This document shows positions 37,353 to 45,960 of a stretch of DNA of 64,000 bases, in pieces. A program made the translations under genes and the position numbers. Every line of letters starts with the position of its first letter. Within the stretch, counting starts at the first letter, position 1. The notes below the pieces were generated by a model that saw only the letters and a list, made by a program, of their open reading frames with translations, had not been told where the DNA came from and searched no databases. Source of the stretch: Bacteroidaceae bacterium (GTDB taxonomy: Bacteria > Bacteroidota > Bacteroidia > Bacteroidales > Bacteroidaceae). The stretch lies in the NCBI GenBank assembly GCA_017470525.1, contig JAFUYM010000032.1, forward strand, positions 1 through 64,000, in the 5' to 3' direction.

Positions 37353-38177
37353 ATGATTGACACCCACGCACATATCGACGGTCCCGAGTTTGCAGAAGAT
37401 CTGGAGGCTGTCATCCAACGGGCAAAAGATGCCGGAGTGAGAAAAATCTTCATTCCCGGCATTTGCCTCAAAGACACCCCCCACCTGCTGGAGGTATGCC
37501 AAGCATATCCTGGCTACCTCCACCCCATGATTGGACTGCATCCCGAAAACATCATGGACGAGGACTACCATCATGCCCTCGACCAATTGGAACGTCTCCT
37601 CAAAGAACCAGAACTTCCCCACTCCACCTCCGATTCCCCCTCCCCCATCATTGCCATTGGCGAGGTGGGACTCGACTTCTACTGGGACGACACCCACAAG
37701 CAGGAACAAATCGAGGTGTTCGAGCGGCAAATTCAGTGGGCAGAACAATACAACCTTCCCCTGATGATACACTCCCGAAGCGCCCACACCGAACTGATGG
37801 AAACGATGGAACGCCACCGTGACAGCAACCTCAGCGGTGTGTTCCACTGCTTCACCGGCACCGAAGAGGAGGCGCGCGACTTGCTCTCCTTCCCCAACTT
37901 CATGCTCGGCATTGGCGGTGTGCTCACCTTCAGGAAGTCAACATTGAGGGAAGTGGTGAAGAATGCCATTCCGCTATCAAGAATTGTGCTCGAAACCGAT
38001 TCACCCTACATGGCACCCGTACCAAATCGGGGCAAAAGGAACGAAAGTGCTTACGTGAAATGGGTCGCCGAAAAACTTGCCGAGACTTACAACCAAGATT
38101 TTGCAACAATTGCACATCAAACAACGGAAAATGCACTCAAAGTTTTCAAAAAAGTGACTTTTTTCGATAAAAATTAA
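37353..38177 (+). CDS. tatD: TatD-family metal-dependent deoxyribonuclease
   Basis: 274 residues from ATG 37353, one base after the preceding stop. TIM-barrel metal ligands of the family: DTHAHID (3-9), GEVGLDFYWD near 102-111, LMIHSRSA near 137-144, FHCFTG near 164-169, and ETDSPYMAP near 215-223. Acts as 3'-5' exonuclease on single strands or in DNA repair; cytosolic. An insertion SDSPSPI near 91-97 looks like a lineage-specific loop. Confidence 0.9.
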   Translation: MIDTHAHIDGPEFAEDLEAVIQRAKDAGVRKIFIPGICLKDTPHLLEVCQAYPGYLHPMIGLHPENIMDEDYHHALDQLERLLKEPELPHSTSDSPSPIIAIGEVGLDFYWDDTHKQEQIEVFERQIQWAEQYNLPLMIHSRSAHTELMETMERHRDSNLSGVFHCFTGTEEEARDLLSFPNFMLGIGGVLTFRKSTLREVVKNAIPLSRIVLETDSPYMAPVPNRGKRNESAYVKWVAEKLAETYNQDFATIAHQTTENALKVFKKVTFFDKN

Positions 38178-38219
38178 AAGTTTCCGCACTTTTACGTTTA
38201 TTAGTAAAAAAAAAATCAT

Positions 38220-38227
38220 TATTTTTG
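38220..38227 (+). promoter_or_regulatory. Putative -7 element upstream of tRNA-Ser
   Basis: TATTTTTG fits TAnnTTTG, about 80 bp before the tRNA 5' end, in an AT-rich spacer. The -33 box is weak. Confidence 0.4.
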
Positions 38228-38307
38228 TCCCGAATTATGGGTGCCGTCTCCATTTCTTTGAGAAAACGCACCCCAAAAGAAAGGGTTAATACCCCAATTT
38301 TGACAAA

Positions 38308-38395
38308 GGAGAGATGCTCGAGTGGCTGAAGAGGCACGCCTGGAAAGCGTGTAACCGTCCAAAGCGGTTCCGGGGTTCGAATCCCCGTCTCTCCG
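38308..38395 (+). tRNA. tRNA-Ser (anticodon GGA)
   Basis: The acceptor stem GGAGAGA pairs with TCTCTCC, discriminator G. The anticodon arm CACGC-CTGGAAA-GCGTG gives anticodon GGA, decoding UCC/UCU. A long variable arm (about CCGTCC ... GGTTCC) and T-arm (CGGGG-TTCGAAT-CCCCG) are present. Length 88 is normal for serine tRNA with a class II variable arm. CCA is not encoded. The 3' 19 bases recur at 38421-38439. Confidence 0.95.
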
Positions 38396-38420
38396 CAAGG
38401 AGGGGAGAAAGATGAAAATC

Positions 38421-38439
38421 AATCCCCGTCTCTCCGCAA
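38421..38439 (+). repeat. Duplicated 3' end of tRNA-Ser (attachment-site-like)
   Basis: AATCCCCGTCTCTCCGCAA is an exact 19-bp copy of 38380-38398, i.e. the 3' part of the T arm, the 3' acceptor strand, and the next three bases. The two copies are 22 bp apart. Such duplicates of a tRNA 3' end are left by integrases that use the tRNA as attachment site. No integrase gene is in the 22-bp gap. Confidence 0.8.
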
Positions 38440-38502
38440 TAATCAAGAAATAGTAGAAAGTAAAAAATTAAATAATTTATTAATCTTAAAATTTTCAAGA
38501 CA

Positions 38503-39324
38503 ATGAAAAAAATTTTTGCAATCATTGCATTGATGGGTGTGTTTACATTTGGTATGACACAAACCGCTTCGGCTCAGGACGAAGAAGTAGATTCAGCAGC
38601 AACTGAGCAGGTAGATTCAGCAGCAGTCGATACAGTAGCAGACGTTGCAGTTGAAGAAGCCCCTGTTGAATCAGAACCAGTAGAGACTGGTATGTACAAG
38701 ACAATCAAGACCAAGTTCATCGAAGGTTCTGCAGGCTTCATGGCACTCGTTGCCATTGCCCTCATCCTGGGTCTTGCTTTCTGTATCGAGCGTATCATTT
38801 ACCTCGCTCTTTCTAAGGTGAACACTGTGAAGTTCATTGAGGATGTTGAGAACGCTCTCATCAACAAGGGTGACCTCGAAGGTGCCAAGGCTATCGCACG
38901 CGACACTCGCGGTCCTATCGCTTCCATCTACTATCAGGGTCTTCTCCGTCTGAACGACGGTGCTGATGCAGTGGAGAAGTCAGTTGTTGCTTATGGTGCA
39001 GTGCAGGCTTCCAAACTCGAAAGCGGTTGCTCTTGGATTACCCTCTTCATCGGTATGGCTCCATCTCTCGGATTCTTGGGAACTGTGATCGGTATGGTGC
39101 AGGCATTCGACGACATCCAGGCTGCAGGTGACATCTCTCCAACAGTCGTTGCAGGTGGTATGAAGGTGGCCCTTTTGACAACCATCTTCGGTATCGTCGT
39201 AGCCCTCATCCTTCAGGTATTCTACAACTACATTCTTGCTGAAATCGAAGGTCTTACCGCTAAGATGGAAGACGCAACCATTTCTCTCCTTGACATCGTT
39301 GCTAAGTACAACAACAAGAAGTAA
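38503..39324 (+). CDS. exbB: ExbB/TolQ/MotA-type proton channel protein
   Basis: 273 residues. An N-terminal signal-like segment ends SAQD at about 26, then an acidic, valine/alanine-rich stretch (about 27-62, repeated VDSAA) precedes the conserved domain. Family motifs: ALVAIALILGLAFCIERIIY near 80-99 (first span), and GMAPSLGFLGTVIGMVQAF near 183-201 with VALLTTIFGIVVALILQVFY near 223-242. Together with the two ExbD proteins downstream it should form the proton-driven motor that energises TonB at the inner membrane. First gene of a four-gene operon (38503-40980). Confidence 0.92.
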   Translation: MKKIFAIIALMGVFTFGMTQTASAQDEEVDSAATEQVDSAAVDTVADVAVEEAPVESEPVETGMYKTIKTKFIEGSAGFMALVAIALILGLAFCIERIIYLALSKVNTVKFIEDVENALINKGDLEGAKAIARDTRGPIASIYYQGLLRLNDGADAVEKSVVAYGAVQASKLESGCSWITLFIGMAPSLGFLGTVIGMVQAFDDIQAAGDISPTVVAGGMKVALLTTIFGIVVALILQVFYNYILAEIEGLTAKMEDATISLLDIVAKYNNKK

Positions 39325-39382
39325 TTAGGAGACATCTGTTTTGAGTCACTAACCAATTCTAAAACTTAAAGGAGAAAAGAAA

Positions 39383-39898
39383 ATGGATAACACTTTAGTA
39401 ATTAGCGCACAGGATAAGGTCGAGAAGATTTCAAAGATTACGCTGTGGGTGCTCATCGGCATCTCCCTCGTAGTGTTGGCTCTCTTCCTCCTCGTAGGCT
39501 ACAACACGCCTTATGAGGAAAATCCTACCAAGATGGTAGATCCCCAAATGACGGATCTCCTGATTATCTGGACCTACATCCTTATTATTGCAACAGCCGT
39601 TGCTGCAATCGGTGCTGTAATTTACGGCTTCGTCAGCGGTGGCAACAAGTCTAAGAATGAAGATGTTGGTCTTGCCAGCAAGGCAGGTCTCATCGCATGG
39701 GGCACATTTATTGTAAGCGTTGTCATCGGTCTCATCGTCGGCTTTGCCAACAAGGATGAACTGTTGATTTACAACACCAACGACAAGGCAACCCCAAGTG
39801 AAATCATCATGACAGACACTTCAATGATTTCCATCCTCATCCTGACGATTGTGACAATCATTGCAACTGTCTTCAGCATGGTAACTAACAAGAAGTAA
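39383..39898 (+). CDS. Small membrane protein of the ExbB/ExbD operon, unknown function
   Basis: 171 residues with four predicted membrane segments (about 20-45, 60-88, 100-120 and 145-166) and short loops, ending in NKK. Located 58 bp after exbB and 27 bp before the first exbD, on the same strand. Such a protein between exbB and exbD is frequent in Prevotella and Bacteroides operons. It could stabilise the motor complex, but nothing in the sequence proves this. Confidence 0.75.
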   Translation: MDNTLVISAQDKVEKISKITLWVLIGISLVVLALFLLVGYNTPYEENPTKMVDPQMTDLLIIWTYILIIATAVAAIGAVIYGFVSGGNKSKNEDVGLASKAGLIAWGTFIVSVVIGLIVGFANKDELLIYNTNDKATPSEIIMTDTSMISILILTIVTIIATVFSMVTNKK

Positions 39899-39925
39899 TC
39901 AACCCTTTAACTCGGAGCAAATAAT

Positions 39926-40516
39926 ATGGGAAAGAAAAGAAAAATGCCAGGACTGAACACCAGTTCTACAGCAGACATCTCATTCATGTTGCTCATCTTC
40001 TTCCTTGTGACAACGTCTATGGACACCGACCAGGGTTTGGCACGTACACTGCCTAAGCCACCAGAGGACGAGGACGCAAAGAACGAAATAAAAGTGAAGG
40101 AACGTAACATCCTGAACATTCGTATCAACAAGGATAACTATGTCATGATTGGCGACGACTACGCCACTCTTGCAGACATTAAGGAGAGAGCTAAAGAGTT
40201 CATCAAGAACGAGGACAACAAGCCCAACCTGCCAGAACTGAAACCTCACAAAGTCAAGGCTTTAGGCAAGACTTTCATGATAACTGAAAACCACGTTATC
40301 TCAGTTCAGACAGACCGTGGCACTGACTATGGAGTATATTTCGCCGTGCAGGATGCATTGGTGTCAGCCTACAACGAACTTCGTGACGAATTAGCAAAAC
40401 AAGAATACGGCAGAAAGTACGAATTCTTGAAAGAAGAAGAAAAGAAGGCTATCCGCGAAGTATATCCACAGAAGATATCTGAGGCAGAACCAAAGAAATA
40501 TGGAGGACAACAGTAA
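39926..40516 (+). CDS. exbD: ExbD-type biopolymer transport protein (first)
   Basis: 196 residues. The N-terminal KRKMPGLNTSSTADISFMLL is typical of Bacteroidetes ExbD, with the membrane helix (STADISFMLLIFFLVTTSMD) containing the conserved aspartate (about 17) that takes part in proton transfer. A periplasmic domain of about 150 residues follows, longer than in enterobacterial ExbD. The stop codon overlaps the start of the next gene by one base. Confidence 0.9.
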   Translation: MGKKRKMPGLNTSSTADISFMLLIFFLVTTSMDTDQGLARTLPKPPEDEDAKNEIKVKERNILNIRINKDNYVMIGDDYATLADIKERAKEFIKNEDNKPNLPELKPHKVKALGKTFMITENHVISVQTDRGTDYGVYFAVQDALVSAYNELRDELAKQEYGRKYEFLKEEEKKAIREVYPQKISEAEPKKYGGQQ

Positions 40517-40980
40517 TGAGCAGATTTAACAAAGGCGAAGGCAGAGAAATGCCTGAGATGAACACCTCATCTCTCCCTGACTTGATCTTCACCATCTTGT
40601 TCTTCTTCATGATGGTAACCACCATGCGTGAGGTGACACTGAGAGTGAAGTTTGAAAAGCCAATCGGTACGCAACTTGAGAAATTGGCTCGTAAGTCCAG
40701 TACTTCATTCATCTACATTGGCCAGCCAACAGATGCTCTGAAAGGTCAGTTCGGTACAGGACATCAGATTCAGATTAACGACCGTTATACTGATGCACAG
40801 GGGATCTACGATTTCGTGACAGAAGAACGTGGCGAAATGCCTGAGTCTGAGAAGCCTTTCTACACCGTTTCACTCAAGGTGGACCACCACACACCAATGG
40901 GTATCATCACTGACGTGAAGCAGGTGCTGCGTAAGGCATACGCTCTCAAGATTATGTACTCGGCTAACAAAAAGCAATAA
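40516..40980 (+). CDS. ExbD-type biopolymer transport protein (second)
   Basis: 154 residues. N-terminus GREMPEMNTSSLPDLIFTIL, then FFFMMVTTMRE: the membrane helix has the conserved proton-carrying aspartate at about residue 19. The periplasmic domain follows. Last gene of the operon; a terminator lies about 20 bp after the stop. Two ExbD paralogues next to one ExbB is a common Bacteroidetes arrangement and suggests a heteromeric ExbD. Confidence 0.9.
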   Translation: MSRFNKGEGREMPEMNTSSLPDLIFTILFFFMMVTTMREVTLRVKFEKPIGTQLEKLARKSSTSFIYIGQPTDALKGQFGTGHQIQINDRYTDAQGIYDFVTEERGEMPESEKPFYTVSLKVDHHTPMGIITDVKQVLRKAYALKIMYSANKKQ

Positions 40981-40998
40981 TTCAAACATTCTGACAAT

Positions 40999-41037
40999 AA
41001 AAAAAGAGCGACTTTTTCACAAGTCGCTCTTTTTTTG
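40999..41037 (+). terminator. Rho-independent terminator of the ExbB/ExbD operon
   Basis: AGAGCGACTT at 41005-41014 pairs with AAGTCGCTCT at 41021-41030, extended by A and T runs. Its last base adjoins the next promoter's TACCTTTG. Confidence 0.9.
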
Positions 41038-41045
41038 TACCTTTG
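41038..41045 (+). promoter_or_regulatory. -7 element of the ABC exporter promoter
   Basis: TACCTTTG fits TAnnTTTG about 22 bp before the ATG at 41067. The region of the -33 box lies inside the preceding terminator hairpin. Confidence 0.5.
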
Positions 41046-41066
41046 TCGCCACAAAATACGACAAAC

Positions 41067-42881
41067 ATGAATCTGATACAACTGATGCGCAAGATTGCGC
41101 CCTATGTTCGCCCATACCGCTGGTTAGTGGTGGCAACCCTCATTTTGACACTGGCTGGTTCACTCATCGCACAGGTCAATGCCGTTGTGCTCGACCGCAC
41201 CGTCGATGCCATCAATGCCCTCATCGTGCCCGAAGGCTTCGAGTGGAGCAAGGCGGCAAACATTCTCACCATCATCAGCATCATCCTTTTAGGCAAGGAA
41301 ATCCTTGCCGCCATCATCCGCTATGCCCAAAACTACTATGGTGAACGCATGCGCATCTTCGTCAGCAAAGACCTCTCCCAAGCCGTAGTCGATAGAATCC
41401 TCTCCTACCGCATGGCATTCTTCTCCCGTTCGGGCAACGAGACAGGCAAGTTGCAAACCCGCATCGACCAAGGTGTGGGCAGCCTCTCCAGCACCGTGCA
41501 GAGCGTCTTCATCGACCTCTTGCCCCTCTTCACCAGTGCCTTGCTCGCCCTCATCCTCATGTTTGCCGCCAATGTGTATGTGGGACTCACCGCCCTCTTC
41601 ATCGTGCCCATCTACATCTGGATCACCATTGCCCAAGCCCACAAACTGAAAGGCTGGCGCGCCAACATGCGCATGTTCCGCGAACTGAAGAGCAACGGCA
41701 TCGTCGGCATCATCGAGAGCATGAATGTCATCAAGTCCTTCAACCGTGAAAACATCGAGAGTAAGAAGCAATGGGACATTCAGACGCAGTTCACTGACAA
41801 TCAGATGAAAGTGCGCAAGACATCCTTCTACTTCGACGGCATGAAGAGTCTTGTGCAGCAGGTGGGCACCGTGCTCATCATCATCCTTACCGCCTATCTC
41901 GTCCTCATCGAATATCCGGGCATGACTATCGGTAAAATCATGTACCACGTCATGCTCTTTGCCAATGTCACCGCCCCCATCACCCAATTGCAGCGCATCT
42001 TCGACTCCCTCAACGATGCCCTCATCTATGCCGAAGGCTTCTTCGACATCCTCGATGCCAAGGGTGAGACCGAGCCCTCGGGCACCTATCGTCCCGACAC
42101 TGTGAAAGGCGAGTTTGAGATTCGCCATGTCGATTTCACCTACCCCAACGGCACCAAGGCACTTCACGACATCAACATGCACATCAGCAGCGGTCACATC
42201 ACCGCCTTCGTCGGTCTTTCCGGCGCAGGTAAATCAACGATTGTCAATCTCTTAGACAAGTTCTATGAACCAGATTGCGGACAAGTCCTCCTCGACGGCA
42301 TCGACCTACGAGAGTACGATACCCAGTTCCTTCGCGACCATATCGGACTTGTTCTTCAGAAGAACCACATCTTCGAAGGCACCATCGAAGAAAACATCCG
42401 CTACGGAAAGCCTGATGCCACTGAAGATGAGGTGATGGAGGCTGCCAAGAAAGCCTTCATCTATGACCAGGTGATGAAACTGCCCAAGGGTATGCAGAGC
42501 CAAGCCACCGCCCTCAGTGGCGGACAGCAGCAACGCATCGCCATTGCCCGCATGTTCCTCAAGAATCCCCCCATCATTTTCCTCGACGAGCCTACCGCCA
42601 GCCTCGATGCCGTTGCCACCGAGCAAATCAAAGCCTCCATCGATGCCATCAAACGGGACCGCACCGTCATCATCATCAGCCACAGCATCAGCCAAATCAT
42701 TGATTCTGACATGGTGTATGCCCTCAAAGACGGTCGTGTTGAACAACATGGCGAACCTGACGAACTCTACAAGAAAGGTGGTGTATATAAAGACATTGTC
42801 GATGCTTCCGCTCGCAGCCTCAATATCGATAAACTGGCACACACACTCGACACAAACGGTGACGGACACCTCTTCGACTAA
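41067..42881 (+). CDS. ABC exporter (fused membrane and ATPase domains)
   Basis: 604 residues from ATG 41067. An N-terminal membrane domain with about six helices (VVATLILTLAGSLIAQ and so on) is followed by a nucleotide-binding domain: Walker A GLSGAGKST at 383-391, Q-loop GLVLQKNHIFEGTIEEN, signature LSGGQQQRIAIA, Walker B IIFLDEPTASLDA, and switch histidine IIISHSIS. Type IV (MsbA-like) half-transporter acting as a homodimer, for lipids or drugs; the substrate is not readable. The C-terminal NGDGHLFD resembles an EF-hand remnant. Confidence 0.9.
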   Translation: MNLIQLMRKIAPYVRPYRWLVVATLILTLAGSLIAQVNAVVLDRTVDAINALIVPEGFEWSKAANILTIISIILLGKEILAAIIRYAQNYYGERMRIFVSKDLSQAVVDRILSYRMAFFSRSGNETGKLQTRIDQGVGSLSSTVQSVFIDLLPLFTSALLALILMFAANVYVGLTALFIVPIYIWITIAQAHKLKGWRANMRMFRELKSNGIVGIIESMNVIKSFNRENIESKKQWDIQTQFTDNQMKVRKTSFYFDGMKSLVQQVGTVLIIILTAYLVLIEYPGMTIGKIMYHVMLFANVTAPITQLQRIFDSLNDALIYAEGFFDILDAKGETEPSGTYRPDTVKGEFEIRHVDFTYPNGTKALHDINMHISSGHITAFVGLSGAGKSTIVNLLDKFYEPDCGQVLLDGIDLREYDTQFLRDHIGLVLQKNHIFEGTIEENIRYGKPDATEDEVMEAAKKAFIYDQVMKLPKGMQSQATALSGGQQQRIAIARMFLKNPPIIFLDEPTASLDAVATEQIKASIDAIKRDRTVIIISHSISQIIDSDMVYALKDGRVEQHGEPDELYKKGGVYKDIVDASARSLNIDKLAHTLDTNGDGHLFD

Positions 42882-42944
42882 TCTGCATATCAGCAAACAA
42901 CGAGAGAATTCATGGCATCCCCATACAAAAATAAATGATTTTAT

Positions 42945-42975
42945 TTTGTCCTTCGAGCGATTTGCTGTATCTTTG
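42945..42975 (+). promoter_or_regulatory. Promoter of thyA
   Basis: TTTG at 42945-42948, 19 bp, then TATCTTTG at 42968-42975, 27 bp before the ATG. Good match to the phylum consensus. Confidence 0.75.
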
Positions 42976-43002
42976 TAGCGAAAATCAACCTACATCTTAA
43001 AA

Positions 43003-43797
43003 ATGAAACAATATCTTGACTTGCTCGACCGCATCCTGAAGGAGGGTGTGCAGAAGGGCGACCGCACGGGAACAGGCACCATTTCGGTGTTTGGAAACCA
43101 GATGAGGTTTAACCTCTCAGAGGGATTTCCCCTGCTGACAACGAAGAAGTTACACTTGAAGTCCATCATCTATGAGTTGCTGTGGTTCTTGCAGGGCAAC
43201 ACGAATGCGAAGTGGCTGCAGGAACGAGGTGTGCGCATCTGGAACGAGTGGGCTGACGAGGACGGAAACCTCGGTCACATCTACGGGTATCAGTGGCGCA
43301 GTTGGCCCGACTACAATGGCGGACATGTGGACCAGATCAGCGAGGTGATTGAGCAAATCAAGAACAATCCGAACTCACGCCGACTGATTGTTTCGGCATG
43401 GAACGTGGCTGACATCCAGAACATGAACCTGCCTCCTTGCCACATCCTGTTCCAGTTCTATGTGGCTGACGGGAAACTGAGTTGCCAACTCTATCAGCGC
43501 AGCGCCGACACGTTTTTGGGTGTACCGTTCAACATCGCCTCTTATGCCCTGTTGACCATGATGGTGGCACAGGTGTGCGACTTGCAACCGGGCGATTTTG
43601 TTTATACCACAGGTGACACCCACCTGTACCTCGACCACATCGAGCAAGCCAAACTCCAACTCACCCGTGAGCCTCGTCCGCTGCCGAAGATGAAAATCAA
43701 TCCGAACGTGAAGAGCATCTTCGACTTCCAATATGAAGACTTTGAACTGACGGATTACGACCCGCATCCGCACATCAAAGCCACCGTTTCTGTATAA
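43003..43797 (+). CDS. thyA: Thymidylate synthase
   Basis: 264 residues, the same length as the Escherichia coli enzyme. It methylates dUMP to dTMP with methylene-tetrahydrofolate. Catalytic Cys146 lies in [13 protein letters not shown]; other marks are [20 protein letters not shown] near 22-41, [13 protein letters not shown] near 60-72, and the dUMP-binding [19 protein letters not shown] near 165-183. The gene is followed by folA, which regenerates the folate used up in this reaction. Confidence 0.97.
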   Translation: MKQYLDLLDRILKEGVQKGDRTGTGTISVFGNQMRFNLSEGFPLLTTKKLHLKSIIYELLWFLQGNTNAKWLQERGVRIWNEWADEDGNLGHIYGYQWRSWPDYNGGHVDQISEVIEQIKNNPNSRRLIVSAWNVADIQNMNLPPCHILFQFYVADGKLSCQLYQRSADTFLGVPFNIASYALLTMMVAQVCDLQPGDFVYTTGDTHLYLDHIEQAKLQLTREPRPLPKMKINPNVKSIFDFQYEDFELTDYDPHPHIKATVSV

Positions 43798-43806
43798 AAC
43801 AAAAAT

Positions 43807-43897
43807 TGATTGATGATAATTCGTGGACATTCATGGCAATTATATGTTAAAAATAAAACACGAAAGACCATAAATGCCCACGAATTATCATCAATCA
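43807..43897. repeat. Long inverted repeat between thyA and folA
   Basis: The left arm begins TGATTGATGATAATTCGTGG at 43807-43826; the right arm is its exact complement at 43878-43897. With three mismatches the pairing continues about 12 bp further inward (ACATTCATGGCA against its partner). The loop is about 27 bp and AT-rich. It is a 91-bp hairpin with no coding content, similar in style to a small non-autonomous element. Confidence 0.8.
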
Positions 43898-43915
43898 TAC
43901 ATTTCTGTAACGAAC

Positions 43916-44404
43916 ATGATTTCAATTATTGTAGCCATCGCCGAGAACAGAGCCATCGGCTCAGAGAACAAACTGATATATTGGTTGCCCAACGACCTGA
44001 AACGCTTCAAGGCATTGACCACAGGCAACACCATCATCATGGGCAGACGCACGTTTGAGAGCCTGCCCAAGGGTGCATTGCCCAACCGCCGCAATATCGT
44101 ACTGTCGCGCAGAGGAAAGTCCGAGGATTTCCCTGGTGCTGACCTCTACCCTGACCTTGACGAGGCGCTTGCCTCCTGCGAGGGTGACGTCTATATCATC
44201 GGTGGTGCCTCCGTCTATAAACAGGCACTTCCCAAAGCTGACCGCCTCTGCCTCACCTACATCTATGACACTCCCGAAAAGGCAGACACCTTCTTCCCCG
44301 AAATCAATGAAAACGAATGGGTTGAGACGTTCCGGGAGGAACATGAGGTGGACGAAAAGCATGCCTATCGCTATGCGTTTGTGGATTTAGAAAGAAAAAG
44401 ATGA
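43916..44404 (+). CDS. folA: Dihydrofolate reductase
   Basis: 162 residues from ATG 43916 (an in-frame ATG at 43874 lies in the inverted repeat and is rejected). MISIIVAIAENRAIGSENKL is the family start, followed by WLPNDLKRFKALTTGNTIIM, GRRTFESLP, and YIIGGASVYKQALP. Reduces dihydrofolate with NADPH, supplying thyA directly upstream. The stop overlaps the start of the next gene (ATGA). Confidence 0.95.
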   Translation: MISIIVAIAENRAIGSENKLIYWLPNDLKRFKALTTGNTIIMGRRTFESLPKGALPNRRNIVLSRRGKSEDFPGADLYPDLDEALASCEGDVYIIGGASVYKQALPKADRLCLTYIYDTPEKADTFFPEINENEWVETFREEHEVDEKHAYRYAFVDLERKR

Positions 44405-45792
44405 CACTACCTCCTGATTTTCAACGGACAATGACTAATTACCTCGGCAAAGAAGAGTATGCTCAACTTGCCGAGGCACTTACATTGCCTGCACCCACCA
44501 GCATACGCATCAATGGAAAGAAAGCCCCCCTCTTATTCCCTCAAGAGGGGAAGGTTCTATGGTGTGAGGATGGCTACTATCTGAAGGAACGCCCTTCCTT
44601 CACATTCGACCCACTTTTTCATGCAGGGTGCTATTATGTACAAGAGGCATCCTCCATGTTCTTGTCGCATATTCTGAAGCAATATGTGAATGAGCCAGTC
44701 GTGGCACTCGATTTGTGTGCTGCACCAGGAGGAAAATCAACGCTGGCACTGTCGCAGTTGCCCGAAGGGTCGCTACTGATTGCGAATGAGGTAGTCAGGC
44801 AGCGAGCCAACATCTTGGCTGAGAACTTGATGAAATGGGGCAATCCCAACTGCATCGTCACCAACAACTATGCCGAAGACTTTCAGGCATTTAGCAACAC
44901 TTTCGACCTCATCATCTGCGATGCACCTTGCTCAGGAGAAGGGATGTTCCGCAAAGACCCCGACAGCATCAAGGAATGGAGCCTTGACAATGTGGAAGTG
45001 TGTTGGAGACGGCAACGAGACATCGTGCAGGACATCTGGCACACTCTCAAAGAAGGAGGTCTATTCATCTATAGCACATGCACTTACAACCCGCTCGAGG
45101 ATGAAGAAAACGTGGAATGGATAACAAAAACACTGGGAGCAGAAGTGCTGTCGTGCCACCCACTGCCCGAATGGGGTTTGAGTGAAAAGAACACCCATTT
45201 CTTTCCGCATCGGACAAAAGGAGAAGGTTTTTTCATCAGTGTGATGCGAAAGACAGCAGACAATGGACAACAGACAATGGGTGAAAGGCGACACAAAAAA
45301 TCAAAAGACGATAAGAGAGGAAAACAAAGTCCTAAGATTCCCAAGGAATTGAGGGATTGGTTGATTGAGAACCAAAACTTTACTTTCCTTGAAGAAGGAG
45401 AGGTTTTCCGTGCCTTCCCGACAGTCCATCTCGACCTCTACAAACAAGCAGCCCACACCCTGAAAGTGGTGCATGCAGGCATTGAACTCGCCACCAACCC
45501 ACTCGCCGGACGACCCTCGCAAGCAAAATCCCCCACCCTTCGTCCCTGCCACAGTCTTGCCTTGAGCAACAGCCTCAACCACGAGGCATTTCCGATAGTC
45601 GAAGTGGATGAGCAGCAAGCCATCGCCTATCTGCGCACCGAAGCCCTGCAACTGCCGTCAGGCACACCGACGGGCTATGTGCTCATCACCTATCAGGGGC
45701 ATCCACTGGGGTTCGTGAAGAACATCGGCAACCGTGCGAACAACCTTTATCCTTCAGAATGGAGAATCAGAAAAATGAAAAGTGAAGAATGA
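44401..45792 (+). CDS. rsmF: RsmF/NOL1-NOP2-sun-type rRNA cytosine-C5 methyltransferase
   Basis: 463 residues. SAM-binding CAAPGGKSTLALSQLPEG near 108-125, catalytic-region DAPCSGEGMFRKDP near 176-189, and the second cysteine in YSTCTYNPLEDEENVEWI near 224-241. The C-terminal extension (about 300-463) ends YPSEWRIRKMKSEE. Modifies 16S or related rRNA; the exact site is inferred only from family. Two oddities: a palindromic insert near residues 41-50 and a C-terminus built by the repeat element that starts at its stop codon. It overlaps folA by 4 bp. Confidence 0.85.
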   Translation: MTLPPDFQRTMTNYLGKEEYAQLAEALTLPAPTSIRINGKKAPLLFPQEGKVLWCEDGYYLKERPSFTFDPLFHAGCYYVQEASSMFLSHILKQYVNEPVVALDLCAAPGGKSTLALSQLPEGSLLIANEVVRQRANILAENLMKWGNPNCIVTNNYAEDFQAFSNTFDLIICDAPCSGEGMFRKDPDSIKEWSLDNVEVCWRRQRDIVQDIWHTLKEGGLFIYSTCTYNPLEDEENVEWITKTLGAEVLSCHPLPEWGLSEKNTHFFPHRTKGEGFFISVMRKTADNGQQTMGERRHKKSKDDKRGKQSPKIPKELRDWLIENQNFTFLEEGEVFRAFPTVHLDLYKQAAHTLKVVHAGIELATNPLAGRPSQAKSPTLRPCHSLALSNSLNHEAFPIVEVDEQQAIAYLRTEALQLPSGTPTGYVLITYQGHPLGFVKNIGNRANNLYPSEWRIRKMKSEE

Positions 45793-45867
45793 AAAGTGAA
45801 AAATTTGCTACCGCAGCAGTAAACCAACCGTTGATGTACACGTGCGGTAGCAAATTTTTCACTTTTC
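45791..45867. repeat. Long hairpin element B, copy 1
   Basis: Perfect 25-bp arms: GAAAAGTGAAAAATTTGCTA plus CCGCA at 45791-45815, and the complement at 45843-45867, around a 27-bp loop that contains a small CAAC/GTTG hairpin. It begins within the rsmF stop codon. The same arms recur at 55081-55158. Confidence 0.9.
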
Positions 45868-45898
45868 AAGCAGGCTTGAAAAACATTTCCCATTTTCT

Positions 45899-45931
45899 TT
45901 TGTCACTTTTCACTTTTTTGTCGTATCTTTG
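45899..45931 (+). promoter_or_regulatory. Promoter of the conserved 199-residue protein gene
   Basis: TTTG at 45899-45902, 21 bp, TATCTTTG at 45924-45931; the start codon is at 45961. Confidence 0.65.
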
Positions 45932-45960
45932 CACATTGAAAACAAAGCAATCCAATACAA

